Assembly: GCA_017744915.1 (NCBI GenBank)
Contig: JAGIAH010000008.1
Location: 142,278 to 206,277, forward strand
Direction of reading: 5' to 3'
From: Agrobacterium tumefaciens
GTDB lineage: Bacteria > Pseudomonadota > Alphaproteobacteria > Rhizobiales > Rhizobiaceae
DNA: 64,000 bases
The translations under genes and the position numbers were made by a program. Below, piece by piece: positions 36,751 through 43,825 of this stretch. The notes below the pieces were generated by a model that was given only the letters and a program-made list of their open reading frames with translations, made no database searches and was not told the origin of the DNA. Position 1 is the first letter of the stretch; each line of letters begins with the position of its first letter.

Positions 36751-37320
36751 ATGACCTATGCCCTCATTCATCCGCCACAGGCGGAGCCGCTGACGCTTGC
36801 CGAGGTCAAGGCGCATCTGCGTCTCGATGGCGGAGACGAGGACGCGCTGCTTGCCGCGCTGTTGCGCACCGCCCGCGAGCATCTGGAACGCGCGACCGGG
36901 CTTTGCCTCATCCGTCAGACCTGGCGGCTTTATCTCGACCGGTGGCCTCAGAACGGCGTGATTCTGATTGGCAAGGGACCGGTGCAAGCCATCGAAACGA
37001 TTCTGGTTTTTGATGGTGAAGGCCGCGCGGCGGACATTACCGGCGCCGACAGGCTGCTCGACGGCACGGCGCGCCCGGCACGGCTGTGGCTGCGTGACCC
37101 GCCGAGCCCGGGGCGGGCGATGAACGGCATCGAGATCGATTTCATCGCCGGTTACGGCGAGGCTGGCACCGAGGTGCCCGACACGCTGAAACGCGCCATG
37201 CTGATGCATGTGGCGCAGATGTTCGCCTTTCGCGGTGTGGTTGCCCCGGAAAACCAGCCTGCGGCGATTCCTGCCGGTTACGAGCGGCTGTTGGCTCCTT
37301 TCTGCCGCCTGGGGCTTTGA
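36751..37320 (+). CDS. GTA g6, head-tail connector (adaptor)
   Basis: A 189-residue protein of the phiE125 gp8-like head-tail connector family. The conserved opening is PPQAEPLTLAEVKAHLRLDG, followed by helices (ALLAALLRTAREHLERATG) and a terminal SPAYERLLAPF-like GYERLLAPFCRLG. It should bind beneath the portal ring. It is encoded 4 bases before g7. Confidence 0.88.
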   Translation: MTYALIHPPQAEPLTLAEVKAHLRLDGGDEDALLAALLRTAREHLERATGLCLIRQTWRLYLDRWPQNGVILIGKGPVQAIETILVFDGEGRAADITGADRLLDGTARPARLWLRDPPSPGRAMNGIEIDFIAGYGEAGTEVPDTLKRAMLMHVAQMFAFRGVVAPENQPAAIPAGYERLLAPFCRLGL

Positions 37321-37323
37321 GCC

Positions 37324-37659
37324 ATGAACCTCGTTTTTATCGACCCTGGCAAGCTGACGGCGCGGCTGGAGCTGGAGCTGCACACAGAAATACCGGACGG
37401 GCAGGGCGGTGCGACGGAAGGCTGGACTGTGCTGCGGTCGCTCTGGGCGGCCATCGAACCGGTTTCCGAGGCCTCCCACGAGCGGGCCTCGGCCGAGGGT
37501 GTGACGATCACCCACCGTATATGGCTGGCCTTTCGCAGCGACGTTACCGTCGGCATGCGCTTTCGCAAAGGCAACCGGATTTTGGCGATCCGGGCGGTGA
37601 TGGATCCGGATGAGACCCGCCGCTTCATCGTCTGCCGTTGCGAGGAGGAAAGTCGATGA
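37324..37659 (+). CDS. GTA g7, head closure protein (stopper)
   Basis: A 111-residue SPP1 gp16-like stopper with the typical small beta-barrel (PGKLTARLELELHTEIPDGQ, WAAIEPVSEASHERA, ITHRIWLAFRSDVTVGMRF). It closes the head after DNA packaging. ATGA overlap with the next gene indicates coupling. Confidence 0.87.
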   Translation: MNLVFIDPGKLTARLELELHTEIPDGQGGATEGWTVLRSLWAAIEPVSEASHERASAEGVTITHRIWLAFRSDVTVGMRFRKGNRILAIRAVMDPDETRRFIVCRCEEESR

Positions 37660-38051
37660 GCGCTGCCAACCCATTGCTGCTGGCGATTTTTGCGCGGTTG
37701 ACGGGTGATGCGGCGCTGACGGCGCTCATCCCCGGCGGCATGGTCGACCGGCTTCTGCCACGCGCGGTTCTGCCATGCATCGTTGTCGGTGATCTTGAAA
37801 GCCGGGATTATTCGACGGCGACGGAAAAGGCCGAGGAACATTTCCTGTCGCTGCAAATCTGGAGCGATGCCAATGGCCGCAAGGGTGCGGGGGAGATCGC
37901 CGCTGGGGTGAAGAACCTGCTCGACGATGCGGCGCTGTCGATTGCCGGCGTCTCTCTCGTCAATCTGCAATTTGTCTCCAGCCGCTCGCGGCGCGAGGCG
38001 AAGACCCGGAATTTTGTTACGGAGATGCGTTTCCGGGCGGTGACGGAATAG
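37656..38051 (+). CDS. GTA g8, tail terminator (DUF3168)
   Basis: A 131-residue DUF3168 protein (NPLLLAIFARLTGDAALTAL, VVGDLESRDYSTATEKAEEH, FLSLQIWSDANGRKGAGEI). In GTA particles this gene product ends the tail tube. GAGGAG lies 7 bases upstream of ATG 37656. The next GTA gene is separated by an antisense transporter. Confidence 0.87.
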   Translation: MSAANPLLLAIFARLTGDAALTALIPGGMVDRLLPRAVLPCIVVGDLESRDYSTATEKAEEHFLSLQIWSDANGRKGAGEIAAGVKNLLDDAALSIAGVSLVNLQFVSSRSRREAKTRNFVTEMRFRAVTE

Positions 38052-38058
38052 CGCTGTT

Positions 38059-39258
38059 TCAGAAGCCTTGTCTGCGCACGGTTCGCCACAGAGCGATCAG
38101 CAGCACAAACGAAATGCCGATCAGCACGGCGGCGATGCCAAGCATGGCCGCCACCCCGCCGCGATCCAGCGCCAGCGTGAAGATGACCGGCGCGACGGCG
38201 ATGGCAAGGTTCTGCGGCAGGGAGATGCGCGCAGCCTGAAGCCCATAGTCCTCCGGCGAAAACACGGCGAGCGGCAGCACCGCCCGGCTGACGGTGAGCA
38301 CGCCGGCGCCGAAACCGAAAAACACGATGAAACCGATGAAGGACGGCATGGCCGGGGCAAAGCCAAGCAACAGCAGCAGCGACAGGAACAGGAGACAGAG
38401 GCCGATCGCGGCGGTGACGAAGGGGCTGCCGCGTTTTCCAAGCAGGAAATCCAGCCCGCGTGCGGTAATTGCCAGCAGGCTGCGCGCCGATGCCAGCTGC
38501 ACGGCAAACGATTGCGATGCGCCCGCCTGCACCAGGAACAGCGGCAGCAGCGGCGACAGGCCGAAGGTCGTAAAGGCGCTGATCGTCGTCATGGCCGCCA
38601 GAAGCAGAAAGGCCCGGCGTGTATCGACCGGTGAGGGCGAAAGGGCGTCCGCTTTCTGCCGCTTTGCCTGCGTGCTGGCCGGACGGCCGGGAAGGACGAA
38701 AAGATAGAGCGGCAGAAGGACGAAGATCTGCAGACAGGCATAGAGCAAAAGCGTGCCGCGCCAGCCGAGATGCTGTTCCACAAGCGCGGTGAGGGGCAGG
38801 AAAACCGCCCCGGAAAGCCCGGTGAACAGCATCAGGAGCGCCAGCAACCGGCCACCTTCCGCACCCACGCGTTCCACCACGGCGGTATGGGCAGCCGTCG
38901 TCAAGCCGCAGGTTGCGGCAAGGCCCATCACGGCCCAGCCGAAAAGATAACTTGTGACACCGCCCGAAAAGGCGAGCACGGCAAAACCGGCTGCGAAAAG
39001 CAGCGAACCCGCCACCAGCACGGGTGCCGCGCCGCGGCGGACGAGCGTTCTTCCAAGCAGCGGGCCGCAAAATGCGCTGATCAGCATCATGATGGTGAGG
39101 CCGGCAAAAACGATCTCGTTGCCGATCGCCAGTTCGCTGCCGATGCGTGGCGCCAGAATGGCCAGCATGTCGAAACCGCTGCCCCAGCTGACGATCTGCC
39201 CAAGCGCCAGCACACCGATAAGGCGCACGCGGGACGTCGTGGGGGAAGCGTCGGACAT
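38059..39258 (-). CDS. MFS transporter inserted antisense in the GTA cluster
   Basis: A 399-residue inner-membrane protein with 12 hydrophobic segments (LIGVLALGQIVSWGSGFDML; GWAVMGLAATCGLTTAAHTA; GFIVFFGFGAGVLTVSRAVL). The opening GQIVSWGSGFD resembles the monocarboxylate-like or putative-arabinose MFS subfamily. It has no role in known GTAs. It ends 7 bases from the g8 stop on the opposite strand and starts about 90 bases before g9, so it splits the g8-g9 junction. Codon use looks like that of its neighbours. The substrate is unknown. Confidence 0.85.
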   Translation of the reverse strand: MSDASPTTSRVRLIGVLALGQIVSWGSGFDMLAILAPRIGSELAIGNEIVFAGLTIMMLISAFCGPLLGRTLVRRGAAPVLVAGSLLFAAGFAVLAFSGGVTSYLFGWAVMGLAATCGLTTAAHTAVVERVGAEGGRLLALLMLFTGLSGAVFLPLTALVEQHLGWRGTLLLYACLQIFVLLPLYLFVLPGRPASTQAKRQKADALSPSPVDTRRAFLLLAAMTTISAFTTFGLSPLLPLFLVQAGASQSFAVQLASARSLLAITARGLDFLLGKRGSPFVTAAIGLCLLFLSLLLLLGFAPAMPSFIGFIVFFGFGAGVLTVSRAVLPLAVFSPEDYGLQAARISLPQNLAIAVAPVIFTLALDRGGVAAMLGIAAVLIGISFVLLIALWRTVRRQGF

Positions 39259-39346
39259 GGTGAAATCGCGGGGTGCGAGGGGCTGGAAACCATTTGGTAG
39301 CAGGCCCACCGCACCCCCGCAACAGCAATCGAGAAAGGAAAACAAC

Positions 39347-39754
39347 ATGGTGGCGCAAAAGGGCAAGGACCTGCTGCTGAAGATCGACAATGGCGGTTCC
39401 TATGAAACGGTGGCCGGCCTCCGAACCAAGCGGTTGGCCTTCAACGCGCAGGCGGTCGACGTGACGGATGCACAAAGTGCCGGCCGCTGGCGCGAGCTTC
39501 TCTCCGGTGCCGGCGTGCAGCGTGCATCGCTGACGGCTTCCGGCATCTTCAAGGACCAGACGAGCGATGCGCTGGTGCGCGGCGCGTTTTTTGCCGGCAC
39601 CATTCCGGGCTGGCAGATCGTCATTCCCGATTTCGGCACCATTGCCGGACCGTTCCAGATCGTCGCGCTCGAATATTCGGGCCGCCACGATGGCGAGGTG
39701 CAATTCGAGATCGCGCTGGAATCCGCCGGTCTCCTCACTTTCGGAGTGCTGTGA
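39347..39754 (+). CDS. GTA g9, major tail tube protein
   Basis: A 135-residue TP901-1-type tail tube protein (KGKDLLLKIDNGGSYETVAG, VDVTDAQSAGRWRELLSGAG, FKDQTSDALVRGAFFAG, EIALESAGLLTFG). This is the canonical GTA major tail protein. AAAGGA lies upstream of ATG 39347. Its stop overlaps the g10 start (GTGATG). Confidence 0.9.
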   Translation: MVAQKGKDLLLKIDNGGSYETVAGLRTKRLAFNAQAVDVTDAQSAGRWRELLSGAGVQRASLTASGIFKDQTSDALVRGAFFAGTIPGWQIVIPDFGTIAGPFQIVALEYSGRHDGEVQFEIALESAGLLTFGVL

Positions 39755-40113
39755 TGCCTGAGCGTTTGCGTTACGGGCGGGCGAACCGCCATCGCGGTGA
39801 GATAGAGGCGCTGATCGACGGCGAAAGGCGCATCCTGTGCCTGACGCTCGGGGCTCTCGCCGAACTCGAAACCGCCTTTGCTGCCGATGATCTGACGGCG
39901 CTCGCCGAGCGTTTCGCCAGCGGTCGCATGAAGGCGGCCGACATGATCCGGGTCATCGGCGCGGGCCTGCGCGGCGCGGGCAACGTGTTTTCCGACGAGG
40001 ATGTGGCGGCCGCGACGGTGGAAGGCGGCATTGCCGGCCACGCCGCGATCGTCGCCGATCTTCTGACTGCAAGCTTCGGCGGCTTCAAAGGTGATGCAAC
40101 GCCGGACCCTTGA
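39754..40113 (+). CDS. GTA g10, tail assembly chaperone-like protein
   Basis: A 119-residue protein of the GTA gp10 (TAC_11-type) family. It begins with a basic N-terminus, then GEIEALIDGERRILCLTLGA and ALAELETAFAADDLTALAER. These small proteins between tube and tape measure act as tail assembly chaperones in phages. The ATG at 39754 shares a base with the g9 stop. Confidence 0.88.
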   Translation: MPERLRYGRANRHRGEIEALIDGERRILCLTLGALAELETAFAADDLTALAERFASGRMKAADMIRVIGAGLRGAGNVFSDEDVAAATVEGGIAGHAAIVADLLTASFGGFKGDATPDP

Positions 40114-40319
40114 GCGCCGCAGCAGGTGAGGCGACAACACGCCCCTTTCCCTGGCCGGCGGCCATCCATGCCGGCCTCTGCCTGCTGCGGCTTTCCCCTG
40201 AAATCTTCTGGCGGCTGACGCCGAGGGAGTTCTTCGCGATGACGGGCGGCAACGCCGTTCCGCGCGGCCCTGACCGTCAGGCGATGGAGGCGATGATGCG
40301 GCGGTTTCCGGATGGGTGA
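40110..40319 (+). CDS. GTA g10.1, second tail assembly chaperone
   Basis: A 69-residue protein of the rcc01693-type GTA family. The hallmark is PFPWPAAIHAGLCLLRLSPE followed by FWRLTPREFFAMTGG. A TTG start at 40110 overlaps the g10 stop, implying coupled translation. The g10/g10.1 pair corresponds to the phage G/GT-type chaperones without frameshifting. Confidence 0.85.
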   Translation: MSAAAGEATTRPFPWPAAIHAGLCLLRLSPEIFWRLTPREFFAMTGGNAVPRGPDRQAMEAMMRRFPDG

Positions 40320-40324
40320 GGGCG

Positions 40325-40729
40325 TCAGGGCATCTTTCGCGGCCGGCCGCCCTTCGCACCGTTGGCGCGGCTGGCAGCCGCCTTGGTCGGGGAGCGGGAT
40401 TGCCCGCCCTTGCGCTGCGCTTCCATGAATGTGCGGCTGCCGAAGATGCCGTTCATCAGGCCGGCGATCGTATAGTCGATATCGAGGTTTTCCCAATGCA
40501 GGCCCGTCTCGCCGAGAAGTTCGACTTCGGCGAGCTGCTCTGCCGTGGCGTCCTGTAAGCCTTCCAGTGCCCGGGCCGGAAACATGAAGCAGGCGCCATT
40601 GGTGAAATCGACGATGACGCGCGCCGACGCCGCTTCGAAACGCACGGAGACCGGAATGGGGCGCCCGGCACGTTCCTTTTGCCAGCGCTCCTTGGCGGCG
40701 GCGAGTTCGGTGTCGCTGATTTCAACCAT
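40325..40729 (-). CDS. DUF2442 domain protein, inserted antisense
   Basis: A 134-residue protein with a DUF2442 domain (VRFEAASARVIVDFTNGACF, FPARALEGLQDATAEQLAEV, GLHWENLDIDYTIAGLMNGI) and a basic tail with an AT-hook-like GRPRK. DUF2442 genes are commonly paired with DUF4160 genes, as here, in a toxin-antitoxin-like arrangement of unproven function. Its ATG overlaps the DUF4160 stop (ATGGTTGA). The pair lies against the GTA reading direction. Confidence 0.82.
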   Translation of the reverse strand: MVEISDTELAAAKERWQKERAGRPIPVSVRFEAASARVIVDFTNGACFMFPARALEGLQDATAEQLAEVELLGETGLHWENLDIDYTIAGLMNGIFGSRTFMEAQRKGGQSRSPTKAAASRANGAKGGRPRKMP

Positions 40730-40950
40730 GATATCGTCTCCAGATTTCCATAAACAGCGTCCGGTTCTCTTCGATAACGGCAACGGCGCGCCGCACATCC
40801 CGGTCCGACATGCCGCCCTGTGTGAGAACGGTGAGGCTGACGATATCGATACGGGGCTTCACCCTCTCCGGAGACATGGGCATGCGGCGGCTCGTGATCA
40901 GCCGTGTAGATGACGAAACGCATGCCATGCTGGCGCAGAACGGTGACCAT
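40722..40950 (-). pseudogene. DUF4160 gene with frameshift
   Basis: From ATG 40950 the frame reads MVTVLRQHGMRFVIYTADHE-PPHAHV, the DUF4160 N-terminus. Near 40855-40866 (GAGAGGGTGAAGCC) the DUF4160-like reading passes to another frame giving KPRIDIVSLTVLTQGGMSDR then DVRRAVAVIEENRTLFMEIW and a stop overlapping the DUF2442 start. A one-base deletion explains the shift. Without it the protein would be about 75 residues, the family's normal size. Sequencing error or decoding by frameshift are alternatives. Confidence 0.7.
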
Positions 40951-40959
40951 GAGAACCAT

Positions 40960-40980
40960 AACCCAAGAAGTTGGGTTTTT
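40960..40980 (+). terminator. Intrinsic terminator-like hairpin before the tape measure gene
   Basis: AACCCAA (40960-40966) pairs with TTGGGTT (40971-40977) around a GAAG loop, followed directly by TTT. In the plus direction this is a textbook small intrinsic terminator, placed between g10.1 and g11 and next to the antisense DUF4160/DUF2442 pair. Confidence 0.55.
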
Positions 40981-41065
40981 AAAGGGATTTGGGCTGAGGC
41001 AATGGATTTTTAAAAAGCTGTTTCAGCACCATGCATTCCCCAGTTGAATCAGAAAGGCAAGCGCG

Positions 41066-41647
41066 ATGGCGGGCGAAGGATCGATTGCGGAGAACCGGGA
41101 GGAGGCGGAAGCGCTCTCCGAGGTGATGGGTGATCTCGAGAGGCGCTCGGAGCGGTTCGGGGCGGCGCTGACCTCCGCGCTCCAGGCGGCGACGACGGGT
41201 GGCAGGGGGCTCGATGATGTGTTGCGCGGGCTCGGGCAGCGGCTGTCGGGCATCGCGCTTTCGGCCGGGCTGAAACCGCTGGAGAACATGATCGGCAACG
41301 CCGTCGGCGGGTTGTTGAACGGCGGCGGTTCGCTCTTCGCCTTTGCCGATGGCGGTGTGCCGGGGCGGGGCATCACGCCTTTTGCGGAGGGCGGCGTGGT
41401 CTCCAGCCCCACCTTCTTTCCGATGGGTGGTGGGCTTGGCCTGATGGGGGAAGCGGGGGCGGAGGCGATCCTGCCGCTGAAGCGCGGTTCGGACGGTGGT
41501 CTCGGTGTCGCTACACCCGCGGGCGGGAGTGGGGCGCAGATCGTTTTTAACGTGACGGCCACGGATGCGGCAAGCTTCCGGAAAAGCGAAGGGCAGATTG
41601 CCGCGATGCTGGCGCGCAGCGTCGGGCGTGGCCAGCGGGGATTGTGA
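41066..41647 (+). CDS. GTA g11, short tape measure protein
   Basis: A 193-residue protein. The N-terminus is helical (EEAEALSEVMGDLERRSERF), with an AGLKPLENMIGNAVGGLL segment. It ends with the glycine-rich GG..FAEGGVVSSPTFFPMG and MGEAGAEAILPL motif typical of tape measure C-termini. GTA tape measures are short (about 200 residues), matching short tails. The start is ATG 41066. Confidence 0.85.
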   Translation: MAGEGSIAENREEAEALSEVMGDLERRSERFGAALTSALQAATTGGRGLDDVLRGLGQRLSGIALSAGLKPLENMIGNAVGGLLNGGGSLFAFADGGVPGRGITPFAEGGVVSSPTFFPMGGGLGLMGEAGAEAILPLKRGSDGGLGVATPAGGSGAQIVFNVTATDAASFRKSEGQIAAMLARSVGRGQRGL

Positions 41648-41664
41648 CACAGGCGCGCGCCCAT

Positions 41665-41758
41665 CTCCATTCCTGTGCCTGACATAGGAATCCAGCCAAC
41701 CAAGTCATTGGGCTGAAAGGACTGCCTCGCCGCCCTGTGGTTAGCACAGGGATGAGGA
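41665..41758. repeat. Palindromic element, family 3, copy after tape measure
   Basis: TCCATTCCTGTGCCTGACATAGGAATCCAGCC at the left and CCTGTGGTTAGCACAGGGATGAGG at the right are hairpins linked by CCAAGTCATTGGGCTGAAAGG. Modules are shared with the 29307 and 54886 elements. It separates g11 from g12. Confidence 0.65.
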
Positions 41759-41857
41759 GAGGAGAGCGAACGACGCATGGGCTCCTCCGCTCCTCCTTCT
41801 TGCCGTGCGTCGTCCTTCCCATTTCCCAACCATCAAAACGAATCCAGGAACAACCAC

Positions 41858-42496
41858 ATGGCGGCATTTCATGAAGTGCGGTTTCCGCTGCGGCTGGCGC
41901 TCGGCGTCAGCGGCGGGCCGGTGCGGCGGACTGATATCGTCAATCTTTCCAACGGCCGGGAGAATCGCAACCAGCGCTGGAGGAACGCCAGACGCGCCTA
42001 TGACGCCGGCTCCGGCATCCGCTCCGTTGCCGATCTTTATGAGGTGCTGGCCTTTTTCGAGGCAAGGCGCGGGGAACTCTACGGTTTTCGCTTTCGTGAT
42101 CCCGTGGATTTCAAATCCTGTGCGCCGGGAGAGACCCCCGCGGCGACCGACCAAAGGATCGGTATCGGCGACGGGGCGACGGCGGATTTTCAACTGATGA
42201 AGACCTATGCGGATGCCGGCGGCTCGTTTTCCCGCCGCATCGACAAGCCGGTCGAAGGGTCGGTCATCGTTTCGGTCGAGGGGGTGAAGGCCACACCGTC
42301 CGATCTGTCGGTCGATCATATGACCGGCATGGTGGCATTCCGAACCGGGCGGGTGCCGCCTGCCGGTGCCATCGTCCGCGCCGGTTTTGAGTTCGACGTG
42401 CCGGTGCGCTTTGCCATCGACCGTATCGATATCAACGTGACCGCCTTTGAAGCCGGCCGCATTCCCTCCATTCCGCTGACGGAAATCCTGCCATGA
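41858..42496 (+). CDS. GTA g12, distal tail protein (DUF2460)
   Basis: A 212-residue DUF2460 protein (FHEVRFPLRLALGVSGGPVR, NQRWRNARRAYDAGSGIRSV, ELYGFRFRDPVDFKSCAPG, VRFAIDRIDINVTAFEAGRI). It corresponds to the GTA distal tail protein at the base of the tube. AGGA lies upstream of ATG 41858. ATGA overlap with g13 indicates coupling. Confidence 0.9.
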   Translation: MAAFHEVRFPLRLALGVSGGPVRRTDIVNLSNGRENRNQRWRNARRAYDAGSGIRSVADLYEVLAFFEARRGELYGFRFRDPVDFKSCAPGETPAATDQRIGIGDGATADFQLMKTYADAGGSFSRRIDKPVEGSVIVSVEGVKATPSDLSVDHMTGMVAFRTGRVPPAGAIVRAGFEFDVPVRFAIDRIDINVTAFEAGRIPSIPLTEILP

Positions 42497-43377
42497 AGAC
42501 CATGCCCGCTGCCCTTGCCGATCATCTGAAGGGGGATGCCACGACCACCTGCCATTGCTGGCGGGTGACGCTGGCGGACGGCGTCGTGATGGGTTTTACC
42601 GACCATGACGAGACGCTGTCCTTCGGCGGCACAGCCTTCCTTGCCGTCAGCGGATTTTCGGCCAGCGACAGCGATAGCGAAACGGGGTTGGGCGCGAACG
42701 CTGGCGAGGTGGCGGGCGGTTTTTCGAGCGAGGCGATTGTGGAGGACGATCTTGCCGCCGGGCGTTTCGATGGCGCGAAGGTGGAACTGTTCCTCGTCAA
42801 CTGGCAGGCGCCGGACGAACATGCGCTGCTCAGCCTGCGCGAGATCGGCGAGGTGACGCGGGCGGGCGGGGCCTTCCGCGCCGAATTGCGCAGCATCGCC
42901 CACCGTCTTGGCCAGCCGCAGGGCAGGAGCTATGGGCGGCGTTGCGATGCCGCACTCGGCGACGGGCGCTGCGGCGTTGATCTTGCGCGGTTTGCCGGGC
43001 ATGGCAGCGTGGCGGCAGTGGACGCTTCGGGCAAGCTGCTGGTCGCCGGGCTCGATGCTTTTGCCGAGGGTTTCTTTAACCGGGGCAAACTCAGATTTTT
43101 GACCGGCAGCCTCGCTGGCAAGGCTTTCGACCTTGACGGCCATGAGCGGCGTGATGGCGGCGTGCTTCTCTCCTTCTGGCTGGCGCCGGAGCGGATGCCA
43201 TCGCCGGGCGATCGTTTTTCGGTGACCGCCGGCTGCGACAAGAGTTTTGCCACCTGCCGGGCGAAATTCGCCAATCATCTGAATTTCAGGGGCTTTCCGC
43301 ATCTGCCGGGGGCGGATTTCGCCTATTCCTATGCAAACGGCGGTCAGAGCCATGACGGCGGAGCGCTGTTTCCATGA
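42493..43377 (+). CDS. GTA g13, baseplate hub protein (DUF2163)
   Basis: A 294-residue DUF2163 protein. Landmarks are TTTCHCWRVTLADGVVMGF-like CHCWRVTLADGVVMGFTDHD, the mid-protein GRRCDAALGDGRCGVDL and a C-terminal CDKSFATCRAKFANHLNFRG. The conserved cysteines recall the metal-cluster-binding hub described for the Rhodobacter GTA particle. ATGA overlaps join it to g12 and g14. Confidence 0.9.
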   Translation: MKTMPAALADHLKGDATTTCHCWRVTLADGVVMGFTDHDETLSFGGTAFLAVSGFSASDSDSETGLGANAGEVAGGFSSEAIVEDDLAAGRFDGAKVELFLVNWQAPDEHALLSLREIGEVTRAGGAFRAELRSIAHRLGQPQGRSYGRRCDAALGDGRCGVDLARFAGHGSVAAVDASGKLLVAGLDAFAEGFFNRGKLRFLTGSLAGKAFDLDGHERRDGGVLLSFWLAPERMPSPGDRFSVTAGCDKSFATCRAKFANHLNFRGFPHLPGADFAYSYANGGQSHDGGALFP

Positions 43378-43808
43378 GTGATACAGCAGAAAGAGTGCTG
43401 GCGCTGGCCGAAAGCTGGATCGGCACGCCCTACAGGCACCAGGCTTCGTTGCAGGGTGTCGGCTGCGATTGCCTCGGCCTGATCCTCGGCGTCTGGCGCG
43501 GGCTTTACGGGCACGAACCGGAATTGCCGCCACCCTATGCGCCGGACTGGGCCGAACGCGGCGGCGAGGACCGGCTGATGGCGGCGGCGAAACGCCATTT
43601 CACGATGCTTGCGGGCATATCGGAGGCACGGCCGGGAGATCTGCTGCTGTTTCGCTGGCGGGCCGATGCGGCGGCAAAACATCTCGGCATCCTCGCCGGG
43701 CCAGAGCATTTCATCCATGCCTATGAGCAGGCGGCGGTGGTGCGGTCGGCTCTCGTGCCGGGCTGGAAGCGGCGTATTGCTGGTGCCTTCCGTTTTCCTG
43801 ATCCCTGA
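43374..43808 (+). CDS. GTA g14, NlpC/P60 cell-wall peptidase
   Basis: A 144-residue tail-tip cysteine peptidase. Catalytic C33 lies in GVGCDCLGL, a catalytic His in AAAKHLGIL, with a later polar residue following HFIHAYE. It presumably opens host peptidoglycan when the particle injects DNA. It overlaps g13 by ATGA and ends 17 bases before g15. Confidence 0.9.
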   Translation: MSDTAERVLALAESWIGTPYRHQASLQGVGCDCLGLILGVWRGLYGHEPELPPPYAPDWAERGGEDRLMAAAKRHFTMLAGISEARPGDLLLFRWRADAAAKHLGILAGPEHFIHAYEQAAVVRSALVPGWKRRIAGAFRFPDP

Positions 43809-43825
43809 ATTTTTTCGAGGCAAAC

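Noticed and set aside
35248..37674. Minus-strand open frame of about 800 codons across the capsid and connector genes
   Set aside because: Antisense to well-recognised GTA genes and lacking any domain or ribosome site.
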